Both the position numbers and the translations under genes were made by a program. Positions 1 to 6,055 of a stretch of 9,136 nt of DNA are shown one piece after another. Numbering within the stretch: the stretch's first letter is position 1; each line of letters begins with the position of its first letter. The stretch is from Firmicutes bacterium ZCTH02-B6 (lineage in GTDB: Bacteria; Bacillota; Limnochordia; Limnochordales; ZCTH02-B6), in assembly GCA_002159155.1 (NCBI GenBank), contig LZRQ01000138.1, positions 1-9,136 of the forward strand, read 5' to 3'. The notes beneath the pieces are model-generated. The model saw only the letters and a program-made list of their open reading frames with translations, was not told where the DNA came from and searched no databases.

Positions 1-1
1 G

Positions 2-706
2 GTCTGCTTCTTCGCAGCCGTTGCTACCACCGGCGTCGCCTTGGGGACGTTGGTCGGCATCGGCAGCGCGCCGATCAGCGCCGGGCTGCTGGAGTGGCTC
101 GTGCAAGGACAACGGCCTTCCAAGCGCTGGGTGATGGCCACTTGTCTGGCTGTGCTCGGCAGTGCCCTGCTGCTGGGCGACGAGGGCGGCTGGCAGGTGC
201 ACTGGGGTGGGGTGTTGCTGGCGCTGGGTGCCGGTGCCTCGTTCGCCGTCTACACCGTCGCTGGCCGGAGCCTCCTACAAGCCGTGTCGCCCGACGGGTA
301 CGTCGCCCTGGCCTTCGCCGGCGGCGGTGTGCTGTTGGCTCCACTTCTTTTCGTCTCCGACTTGCGCTGGCTCGCGGAGCCGCGCGGGCTCTTGGTCGCC
401 CTACACCTAGGGTTGATCGCGACAGCCTTGTCCTACGTTCTGTTTGGTCGGGGTCTCGCCCGGGTACAAGCGGCTACAGCCACCACACTGTCGCTGGCCG
501 AGCCGCTGACGGCGGCCCTTTTGGGGACGGTGGTCCTGGGTGAGCGACTGGGCGCCGCGGCGGTCCTTGGAGCCGCGCTGCTGCTCATCGCCCTTGCATG
601 GTTAGCCTGGCCGTCTGCCAAGTCCCCTGGCGCGCCCGCTCCCGCCCCGTCCCCGGCGCAGCAGGCAAGGAGTTTGCCTTCGAGCGGTGAAACAAAAAGC
701 TTATGA
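2..706 (+). CDS. EamA/DMT-family membrane transporter, 3' part (5' end outside window)
   Basis: The frame is open from the first bases to the TGA at 704-706, giving 234 visible residues. The start lies upstream, so this is a partial gene and perhaps 60-70 residues are missing. The visible part is strongly hydrophobic, with about seven candidate membrane segments: the end of a first EamA repeat (up to ALLLGD) and a complete second repeat starting near WGGVLLALGAGASFAVYT. The second repeat carries the characteristic late segment TLSLAEPLTAALLGTVVLGE, seen in EamA proteins just before the last helix. The C-terminus is a short Pro/Ala/Ser-rich cytosolic-type tail. Drug/metabolite transporters of this family usually have ten helices and export small metabolites or amino acids; the substrate cannot be read from the sequence. 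It overlaps aroA by four bases (ATGA), which implies co-transcription and translational coupling. The family call is secure; the transported compound is unknown. Confidence 0.88.
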   Translation, partial: VCFFAAVATTGVALGTLVGIGSAPISAGLLEWLVQGQRPSKRWVMATCLAVLGSALLLGDEGGWQVHWGGVLLALGAGASFAVYTVAGRSLLQAVSPDGYVALAFAGGGVLLAPLLFVSDLRWLAEPRGLLVALHLGLIATALSYVLFGRGLARVQAATATTLSLAEPLTAALLGTVVLGERLGAAAVLGAALLLIALAWLAWPSAKSPGAPAPAPSPAQQARSLPSSGETKSL

Positions 707-2025
707 GCCGCTCTCCGTGGGCATGGCAGCCGCCGGGCGCGACGGTGGTGGTCGGACCACCGCCGGGGCCGCTGGACGCGGACATGGCCGTGCCGGGATC
801 CAAAAGCGTCACCAACCGCGCCCTCATCATGGCCGCTCTGGCCAAAGGAGTCTCCCGGCTTGAGGGTATCTTGCGCAGCGACGACAGCTACTGGTGTGTC
901 CAGGCTCTGCAAGGCCTAGGGATCGATATCACCGTCAACGGGACGGCCGTGCACGTCTCCGGATGCGGCGGCCGCTGGCCCAACAAGACGGCGCGGCTGT
1001 ACCTTGGCTCCGCCGGCACCTTAGCCCGCTTTCTCCCTGGTGCGCTGGCGGCCGGCGATGACGGACAGTGGGAACTGGACGGCAGCGCTCAGCTTCGAGG
1101 CCGCCCTATCTCCCCTCTGGTGGCGGCCCTGCGGGCCCTCGGCGCCGAGATCGGTTACTTGGACGGCGACGGTCAGCTGCCGATCCGTGTACGTGCCGGT
1201 TTGAGCGGCGGGCACGTGGCCATCTCCGGCCGCGTTTCCAGCCAGTTTACGAGCGGGCTGCTCTTGGCGGCTCCGTATGCCCGGCGGCCGGTGGAGGTGA
1301 CGGTCGTCGACGAGTTGGTGCAGCCGGAGTACGTGGGGCTGACCATCGAGATGATGCGCGCCTTTGGGGCCCATGTGGAAGCAGCGGGTCTCGAACGCAT
1401 CCACGTGCAACCGCGTCCGTATACGGCCCGAACGTTGATGCTGGAAGCCGACGCCTCTACTGCTTGCTACTTCTTGACGGCAGCCGCCTTGTCGGGCGGG
1501 CGAGTCCGGATTACCAACGTTGGGTATCGGTCGCTGCAGCCCGACGCACGGTTCGTGGACGTATTGGAGCGGATGGGCTGCCGGGTTGCCCGGGGAGCCT
1601 CGTACCTCGAGGTGGTGGGGCCAACCCGCTTGGTGGGCGGGTTCACCGTGGACATGCGGCCCATGTCCGATCAAGCCTTGACGCTGGGAGCCGCCGCTGT
1701 CTTTGCTGACGCTCCCATCACGGTCACAGGCGTTCCCCACATCCGGCGGCACGAGTCGGACCGGATCGCCGTTTTCGTGAGCCAGATGGGCCGCCTCGGC
1801 ATCCGGGTCGATGAACACCCCGATGGATTCACCGTCCACCCGGGCGTGCCGCGTCCCGCGGCAACGCTAGACCCCCACGACGATCACCGGCAGGCGATGG
1901 CGTTTTCTTTGCTCGGGGTACGCGTGCCCGGCATCAGGATTGCCGACCCGGGCTGCGTGTCTAAGACGTGTCCAGCCTACTTTGATTTTCTCGCCCGGTT
2001 GGGTCTGTCGGTCGCCTATCGGTAG
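703..2025 (+). CDS. aroA: 3-phosphoshikimate 1-carboxyvinyltransferase (EPSP synthase)
   Basis: This cytosolic enzyme transfers the enolpyruvyl group of PEP to shikimate-3-phosphate, the sixth step of the shikimate pathway to chorismate and aromatic amino acids. The protein is 440 residues, in the normal range. Visible signatures are PGSKSVTNRAL (31-41, catalytic Lys34), LGSAGTLARF (101-110), RGRPI (132-136), SSQFTSGLLLAAP (179-191), the acidic MSD (Asp323), HESDR (350-354), DHRQAMAF (394-401) and SKTCPAYF (420-427, Lys421). All residues known to bind substrate in E. coli AroA appear present, but the PEP/glyphosate loop differs: the position of E. coli Pro101 is Phe110, and Ala98-Met99 are Leu-Ala. 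An in-frame TGA at 688 rules out a longer protein. ATG 703 overlaps the transporter stop and has no close Shine-Dalgarno sequence, which fits translational coupling. No other shikimate gene is in the window. Confidence 0.96.
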   Translation: MSRSPWAWQPPGATVVVGPPPGPLDADMAVPGSKSVTNRALIMAALAKGVSRLEGILRSDDSYWCVQALQGLGIDITVNGTAVHVSGCGGRWPNKTARLYLGSAGTLARFLPGALAAGDDGQWELDGSAQLRGRPISPLVAALRALGAEIGYLDGDGQLPIRVRAGLSGGHVAISGRVSSQFTSGLLLAAPYARRPVEVTVVDELVQPEYVGLTIEMMRAFGAHVEAAGLERIHVQPRPYTARTLMLEADASTACYFLTAAALSGGRVRITNVGYRSLQPDARFVDVLERMGCRVARGASYLEVVGPTRLVGGFTVDMRPMSDQALTLGAAAVFADAPITVTGVPHIRRHESDRIAVFVSQMGRLGIRVDEHPDGFTVHPGVPRPAATLDPHDDHRQAMAFSLLGVRVPGIRIADPGCVSKTCPAYFDFLARLGLSVAYR

Positions 2026-2052
2026 CGTAAGCGTAAAAAGGACGGTGCGGCC

Positions 2053-3879
2053 ATGCCCGGATCTCTGCCCCAAAACTGGGACCTGGAGAGGTTTTTCCCA
2101 GGAGGGAGTTCATCCGAGGCCTTTGCCGATTTCCTCTCCCGCTTGGCGCGGGATGTGGACGCGTTTCGCACCCGTGCCCTGACGGTGACCGCACCGTTGC
2201 CGGGGGAGGGATTGGGGGAGTGGCCTCGGCTCATCAACGAATGGCAAGACTTGCGACAGCGGCTGCAGGAGGCTGGCAGCTTCGCCCGTTGCTTGACGGC
2301 GCAGAATACGGGGGATGCAGCGGCACGGAGTCTCATGGCGCAGGTGCGCGCCATCGGAGCGGGTGTCGAGGCCGCATTGAGCCGTCTAGAGGCACAGTTG
2401 GCAGCGTTTCCCGAAGAAGCCTGGCAGGCGCTGCTGTCCGACCCGGCCGTGGAGCCCGTGGCGTTTGCGTTGAGAGAGCGACGACACCTCGCCCAGGAGA
2501 AAATGCCCGCGGAACACGAGGCCCTTGCCGTCGAGTTGGGCGTCGACGGTTACCACGCGTGGGGCGAGCTGTACAACACGGTGGCTGGCCGCCTCCGCAT
2601 TCCTTTCGAGCACGAGGGCCGTCAACTGGCGCTGTCGGTGGGCCAAGCGGCCCAGCGGTTGACGGACCCGGACCCGGCCGTGCGCGCTCGCCTCGCAGCC
2701 GCGTTTGAGCAGGCTTGGGCGCAAGAAGCGGACATCTTTGCCGCCGCCCTTAATCACCTGGCCGGCTACCGGCTGACCGTTTACCGGCATCGGGGTTGGG
2801 ATTCGGTGCTCAAGGAACCTCTGGCCCGTAATCGCATGGAGCGGGCAACGCTGGACGCGATGTGGGCGGCGGTAGAGCGGGGCCAAGCCAAGCTCCTGGC
2901 TTACCTTGAATGGAAGGCGCGCCTTTTGGGGCAGGAGCGGCTCGGCTGGTTTGACGTGGGGGTCCCGGTGGGGAAGAGCGCACACGAGACGATTTCCTAC
3001 GACGAGGCCGCCCGCTTTATCATCGAACAGTTTGGCGCCGTCAGCCCTCGGCTGGCTGCCTTTGCCTCCCACGCCCTGGCCGACGCGTGGATCGAGGCGG
3101 AAGACCGGCCTGGCAAGGATGCGGGCGGGTTTTGCACCAGCTTTCCGTTGCGGGGCGAAAGCCGGATTTTCTTGACGTACGCTGGGCGGCTGCAAGGCAT
3201 GGACACTCTTGCCCACGAGTTGGGCCACGCTTACCACTTTGCCGTCATCAAAGATTTGCCGCCCCTGGCGCGGATGTATCCTATGAACCTCGCGGAAACC
3301 GCCTCGACGCTGGCGGAGATGATCGTGGCTGACGCGGCCCTCAAGGCTACGACCGATCCGGAGCGGCGGCTGGCCCTCTTGGACAGGCGCCTGCAGCGCA
3401 CCGTGACGTTCCTGATGAACATCTATGCTCGCTACCGGTTTGAGCTGGAGTTTTACGCCGCCCGCACAACCGGGCCGCTCACCGTCGCCCAGCTCAACAG
3501 CCTGATGGAAGCCGCCCAGAAGTACGCTTACTTGAACGCCCTAGGCAGCTGGCACCCCCTCTTTTGGGCCAGCAAGCTCCACTTTTACCTGACTGCGGCG
3601 CCGTTTTACAACTTCCCCTACACGTTTGGCTACCTCTTCAGTGCGGCTGTGTACGCGCGGGCGCGGGAGGCGGGAGACCGCTTCGAGGCCGTGTACGAGG
3701 CGTTACTGCGGGATACCGGCCGCATGCGGGTGGAGGACTTGGCCCGTACGCATCTTGGGCTGGACTTGACCAGCGAAGACGCCTGGGCCGGCGCGGTGGC
3801 CATCGTCACCAAGGACGTGGACGAGTTCGTCGCGTTGGCCCGCCGCGTCGCAGGCGACGGGACGGGTCCCCGAGACTGA
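2053..3879 (+). CDS. M3B-family oligoendopeptidase (PepF-like zinc metallopeptidase)
   Basis: This is a cytosolic zinc metallopeptidase of 608 residues, a typical length for PepF/M3B enzymes, which cleave short peptides rather than folded proteins. The zinc motif HELGH is at 388-392, with the third ligand Glu415 in NLAETAS, 23 residues after the second His, as expected for family M3. The C-terminal substrate-side signature is also present: HFY at 510-512 and PFYNFPY at 517-523. No signal peptide or membrane segment is seen. A Shine-Dalgarno AAGGA (2038-2042) lies 10 bases before ATG 2053. The gene follows aroA by 27 bases and is followed by an intrinsic terminator, so it is probably the last gene of the transporter-aroA-peptidase unit. 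The M3B family assignment is firm. Which oligopeptides it processes, and whether it deserves the symbol pepF, cannot be decided here. Confidence 0.94.
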   Translation: MPGSLPQNWDLERFFPGGSSSEAFADFLSRLARDVDAFRTRALTVTAPLPGEGLGEWPRLINEWQDLRQRLQEAGSFARCLTAQNTGDAAARSLMAQVRAIGAGVEAALSRLEAQLAAFPEEAWQALLSDPAVEPVAFALRERRHLAQEKMPAEHEALAVELGVDGYHAWGELYNTVAGRLRIPFEHEGRQLALSVGQAAQRLTDPDPAVRARLAAAFEQAWAQEADIFAAALNHLAGYRLTVYRHRGWDSVLKEPLARNRMERATLDAMWAAVERGQAKLLAYLEWKARLLGQERLGWFDVGVPVGKSAHETISYDEAARFIIEQFGAVSPRLAAFASHALADAWIEAEDRPGKDAGGFCTSFPLRGESRIFLTYAGRLQGMDTLAHELGHAYHFAVIKDLPPLARMYPMNLAETASTLAEMIVADAALKATTDPERRLALLDRRLQRTVTFLMNIYARYRFELEFYAARTTGPLTVAQLNSLMEAAQKYAYLNALGSWHPLFWASKLHFYLTAAPFYNFPYTFGYLFSAAVYARAREAGDRFEAVYEALLRDTGRMRVEDLARTHLGLDLTSEDAWAGAVAIVTKDVDEFVALARRVAGDGTGPRD

Positions 3880-3938
3880 CGTCGTTCCCTCACGGCCGGA
3901 CCGGCCGCCTAACGTTCATCGGCGTTAACGTGTCCGCC

Positions 3939-3969
3939 CCCCCTGGTTGCTGTGGGCCAGGGGGTTTTT
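3939..3969 (+). terminator. Intrinsic (rho-independent) terminator after the M3 peptidase
   Basis: A perfect 8-bp GC-rich stem, CCCCCTGG (3939-3946) with CCAGGGGG (3957-3964), closes a 10-base loop and is followed directly by TTTTT (3965-3969). It lies 60 bases after the peptidase stop and points in the same direction. It should end transcription of the transporter-aroA-peptidase unit and separate it from the zinc-finger gene. The opposite strand lacks a matching T run, so it is probably one-directional. Confidence 0.85.
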
Positions 3970-4115
3970 CCCTTTCGGCGGCCGGTGGAGGAACGCCGCG
4001 GACGAGTGCCGAAATACGCGGAGTATTGCAGCAAGCCAGCGCACGGCGGCGGGCGATGCGGGATATCATGGAGTGAATCGTCGCGGTTGTCCAGTGAAGA
4101 CTGGCAGAGGACTTT

Positions 4116-4125
4116 GGAGGTGATC
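4116..4125 (+). promoter_or_regulatory. Perfect extended Shine-Dalgarno site of the zinc-finger gene
   Basis: GGAGGTGATC is a 10-base perfect complement to the usual bacterial 16S rRNA 3' end, followed by four bases before GTG 4130. It fixes the GTG start and suggests efficient translation despite the non-ATG codon. Confidence 0.85.
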
Positions 4126-4129
4126 ACCG

Positions 4130-4315
4130 GTGAAAGAGCGCCGGTGTGAGGTTTGTGGCAAGGCCATCCCGCGTGAGCGACTGGAAGCGTTGCCGGAAAC
4201 GCGCCGCTGCGTGGAGTGCGCGAGGGAAAAAGGCTCTGACGTGTTCGCACGGCGGGTCGGCATTGGGATGGACATCGACACGTACAAGGACCTGCTAGGG
4301 GCCACCCGCAGCTAG
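4130..4315 (+). CDS. Small TraR/DksA-type C4 zinc-finger protein
   Basis: This 61-residue protein starts at GTG 4130, set by the perfect ribosome binding site just upstream. It has a four-cysteine zinc finger, CEVCG at 6-10 and CVEC at 27-30 (Cys6, Cys9, Cys27, Cys30). Between the pairs is the stretch IPRERLEALPETR, which is characteristic of the C-terminal finger of TraR/DksA proteins. Full DksA proteins are about 120-150 residues and also carry a coiled coil with acidic tip residues that enters the RNA polymerase secondary channel. That part is absent here, so a DksA-like effect on transcription should not be assumed. After the finger there is only a 30-residue tail. The gene seems to be a single-gene unit, isolated by the upstream terminator and convergent with cutA, with which it shares the stop-codon bases. 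The zinc-finger call is firm; the biological role is unknown. Confidence 0.85.
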   Translation: MKERRCEVCGKAIPRERLEALPETRRCVECAREKGSDVFARRVGIGMDIDTYKDLLGATRS

Positions 4316-4319
4316 CTGC
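4308..4319. other. 12-bp palindrome supplying both convergent stop codons
   Basis: GCAGCTAGCTGC is a perfect palindrome. Its central CTAG gives the TAG stop of the + strand zinc-finger gene (4313-4315) and the TAG stop of the - strand cutA (4314-4312). The two reading frames therefore overlap tail to tail by four bases, leaving no intergenic space. Confidence 0.85.
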
Positions 4320-4680
4320 CGCCTGCGCCCGGGGGTGGCGCCCCGGGCCCCGAATTCATCCCGCCCGTCGTCTCCTCGGTGACCCACTTGAGGTAATCAG
4401 GATTGCCGCCTACGATGGGAAACGCCGTAACACAGGGGACCGAATAGGAGTGCAGTTCCCGCACCGCTTGGATCAGTGGCTCCAGCACCCCGGCCCGGGT
4501 TTTCAGCAACAACAGCGCTTCGCCATCTTCGACGACGCGACCATCCCACCAATACACCGAACGAATGGCCGGGAGCACGTTGGCGCAAGCCGCTAGGCGG
4601 CTCTCCACCACGGCGCGGCCGATGCGCAGCGCCTCCGCTTCATTTTGTGTCGTGATATAGACCAGCAGGTGGTCGGCCAA
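4312..4680 (-). CDS. cutA: CutA-family divalent-cation tolerance protein
   Basis: This is a small cytosolic CutA-family protein; the family forms very stable trimers, and its role in divalent metal tolerance is poorly defined. The frame stays open far upstream, but the CutA fold begins at MADHLLVYITTQNE. I therefore place the start at TTG 4680, preceded by AAGGAG 10 bases upstream; no ATG or GTG lies nearby in frame. The protein is 122 residues. It shows the family pattern ESRLAACANVLP (26-37), VYWWDGRV (42-49), LLLLKTR (56-62) and PDYLKWVTEET (94-104). The usual H-P-Y-E-x-P-E segment is changed to HSYSVPC (77-83). Residues 105-122 form a Gly/Pro-rich tail beyond the usual end of about 105 residues. 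It lies 44 bases after citrate synthase and is probably co-transcribed with it. The family call is firm; the TTG start is likely but inferred. Confidence 0.87.
   Translation of the reverse strand: MADHLLVYITTQNEAEALRIGRAVVESRLAACANVLPAIRSVYWWDGRVVEDGEALLLLKTRAGVLEPLIQAVRELHSYSVPCVTAFPIVGGNPDYLKWVTEETTGGMNSGPGAPPPGAGGS
4327..4348. other. All-GC hairpin inside the 3' end of cutA
   Basis: GCCCGGGG (4327-4334) and CCCCGGGC (4341-4348) form a perfect 8-bp stem around a 6-base loop, inside the codons for the Gly/Pro-rich CutA tail and just past the shared stop palindrome. There is no T run on either side, so it is not a classical intrinsic terminator. It could still stabilise the 3' ends of the two convergent transcripts. 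Confidence 0.5.
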
Positions 4681-4697
4681 TCCGGCCTCACTCCTTG

Positions 4698-4734
4698 CGG
4701 CAGGGCCGCCTGCCGGGCGCGGTTTCAACCGCGC
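4698..4734 (-). other. Tandem hairpins between citrate synthase stop and cutA ribosome binding site
   Basis: Two perfect inverted repeats lie side by side. GCGCGGTT/AACCGCGC (4717-4734) spans the citrate synthase TGA. CGGCAGG/CCTGCCG (4698-4715, loop GCCG) ends one base before the AAGGAG of cutA when read on the - strand. Neither is followed by a T run, so they are more likely RNA-stability or translation-control structures than a terminator. Confidence 0.5.
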
Positions 4735-5849
4735 TCGGCAAGCGGACGGAACTGCAAATCCATGGGACCGGCGTATTCGGCGCGCGGCCGGATGAGCCGG
4801 TTGTCGGCGTACTGCTCGAGGACGTGCGCTGTCCAGCCGGAGACACGACTGAAGGCGAAGATAGGCGTGTACAGGTCGATGGGGATGCCCAGCATGTAAT
4901 ACGTGGACGCGGAGTAGAAGTCCACGTTGGGGTAGAGCCCCTTCTTTTCGAACATAAGCTCTTCGAGGCGTCGGGACATCTGGTACCAACGGGTGTCGCC
5001 GCGCTTTTCGCCCAGCTGCTGCGAGAACTGGCGCAGGAAGTCAGCCCGCGGGTCCCCAGTCTTGTACACCCGGTGCCCGAAGCCCATGATGCGCTGTTTA
5101 TTCTCCAGCGCCTGGTCCAGCCACTCCACGACTCGCTCCGGATCGCCAATCTCCAGCAGCGTGCGCATAACCTGCTCGTTGGCCCCACCGTGCAGCGGTC
5201 CCTTGAGGGCGCCGATGGCCGCCGTCACGGCGGAGTAGATGTCCGAGAGGGTGGAAGCCACGGTCCGCGCCGTGAACGTAGAGGCGTTGAGCTCGTGGTC
5301 CGCATGGAGGATCAGGCACGCATCGAAGATGTCGGTTTCCAGCTGGTCGGGCTCGTTCCCCCGCAGCATGAGCAAGAAGTTGGCGGCCAAGCCCAAGTCG
5401 GAGCGGGGAGCCACCGGCTCCTGGCCCTCCCGCAGCCGCGCGTGGTAGGCGATGATCATGGGGAGGCGAGCCAACAGGCGCACGGACTTGCGGAGGTTAG
5501 CCTCACGATCGTTGTTGTTGGCATCCGGGTCCACAACGCCGAGGGCGGAAACCGCCGTCCGCAGCACCGCCATTGGTTCGGCGTCGCGAGGGAAAGTGCG
5601 GATCAGATCGATAAGTTCTTTGGGGAGGTCTTGCGCAGCGGCGATCTGCTCCCGCAAGACCGACAACTGGGCCTGCGTAGGCAGCTCGCCGTGCCACAGC
5701 AGATAGACGACTTCCTCAAAGGTGGCCTTGCCGATAAATTCACCGATGTCGTAGCCGCGATAGACCAGCCGTCGCCGCTGGCCGTCGATGAAGCAGATTT
5801 CGGACCGTAGGGCGACGATGTCTTCGAGGCCAGCCTTGAAACTCGTCAT
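4725..5849 (-). CDS. Citrate synthase (CitZ-like, short Gram-positive type)
   Basis: This enzyme condenses oxaloacetate and acetyl-CoA to citrate at the entry of the TCA cycle, in the cytosol. The frame could extend to 5888, but ATG 5849 has a good ribosome binding site (GAAAGGAGT, 5865-5857) and gives the expected N-terminus MTSFKAGLEDIVA. The resulting 374 residues match the short form typical of Bacillus CitZ. Catalytic residues are visible as His220 (HGGAN), His259 (GFGHRVYK) and Asp310 (VDFYSAS); HADHE, containing His182 and His185, precedes them. The region around LEQYADNRLIRPRAEYAGP is also typical of CitZ. Citrate and 2-methylcitrate synthases of this class are close relatives, and with no prp or cit genes nearby the substrate preference is inferred. 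The gene lies downstream of the sufB terminator, so it needs its own promoter, and it probably continues into cutA. Confidence 0.94.
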   Translation of the reverse strand: MTSFKAGLEDIVALRSEICFIDGQRRRLVYRGYDIGEFIGKATFEEVVYLLWHGELPTQAQLSVLREQIAAAQDLPKELIDLIRTFPRDAEPMAVLRTAVSALGVVDPDANNNDREANLRKSVRLLARLPMIIAYHARLREGQEPVAPRSDLGLAANFLLMLRGNEPDQLETDIFDACLILHADHELNASTFTARTVASTLSDIYSAVTAAIGALKGPLHGGANEQVMRTLLEIGDPERVVEWLDQALENKQRIMGFGHRVYKTGDPRADFLRQFSQQLGEKRGDTRWYQMSRRLEELMFEKKGLYPNVDFYSASTYYMLGIPIDLYTPIFAFSRVSGWTAHVLEQYADNRLIRPRAEYAGPMDLQFRPLAERG

Positions 5850-6055
5850 CTCCCCGACTCCTTTCGCTGCACAAGCGTGTCGCCTCAAGTTTTTCTGTGT
5901 GCCGGGCCTTCTTCCCTTTTTTCGCCAAAGTCCGCTCTACAATTGGGACAAACGTCACCCGGGCAAAAGCAGGGCCGGGAGGTTTCCCGGCCCTGCGCCT
6001 CGGTTGCGTGCGGTTGCAGCGGTCGATTGCCGCCCGTGGCAACCAACAGGCGACC
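5850..6055 (-). other. Intergenic region between sufB and citrate synthase
   Basis: Read on the - strand, these 206 bases hold the sufB terminator (5996-5965), then about 100 bases in which the citrate synthase promoter must lie, then its ribosome binding site (5865-5857). I could not identify a convincing -35/-10 pair. An AT-rich patch (CCAATTGTAGAG on the - strand, about 5945-5934) is the only candidate. No gene is seen. Confidence 0.5.
5965..5996 (-). terminator. Intrinsic terminator after sufB
   Basis: A perfect 12-bp stem (arms 5969-5980 and 5985-5996, core GCAGGGCCGGGA) with a 4-base loop is followed on the - strand by TTTT (5968-5965). It starts 59 bases after the sufB stop and separates sufB from citrate synthase. 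The T run is short, but the stem is very stable. Confidence 0.82.

Larger units (their letters stand above)
3880..4129. other. Intergenic region between M3 peptidase and zinc-finger gene
   Basis: This 250-base stretch holds no convincing gene. Just after the peptidase stop is a perfect 7+1+7 inverted repeat, CGGCCGGACCGGCCG (3893-3907), and a weaker TAACG/CGTTA repeat near 3910-3928. These precede the intrinsic terminator at 3939-3969. From 3970 to 4115 I see GC-rich sequence without a good sigma-A promoter: TTGCAG at 4026 and TATCAT at 4064 are 32 bases apart, too far to form one promoter. The region ends with the zinc-finger gene's ribosome binding site. Confidence 0.6.

Noticed and set aside
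2386..3237. A 283-codon - strand frame inside the M3 peptidase gene, and similar frames inside aroA
   Set aside because: They are opposite firmly identified genes with intact catalytic motifs; no independent evidence of coding.
3893..3907. Palindrome CGGCCGGACCGGCCG as a terminator or operator
   Set aside because: A one-base centre cannot form a tight hairpin without breaking pairs, no T run follows, and such repeats are frequent in GC-rich DNA.
3952..4149. A 65-codon + strand frame between the terminator and the zinc-finger gene
   Set aside because: No similarity recognised and no ribosome binding site; it overlaps the terminator and the true zinc-finger start.
4681..4989. Upstream extension of the cutA frame into citrate synthase
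   Set aside because: The CutA homology begins at MADHLLVY; the extension is the other-frame reading of the citrate synthase 3' end and carries no domain.
4695..5810. A 371-codon + strand frame antisense to citrate synthase
   Set aside because: It mirrors the codon pattern of citrate synthase, has no domain signature and no ribosome binding site of note.
5850..5888. A 13-residue N-terminal extension of citrate synthase
   Set aside because: It would read through the ribosome binding site of ATG 5849, and the known family start is at MTSFKAGLEDI.
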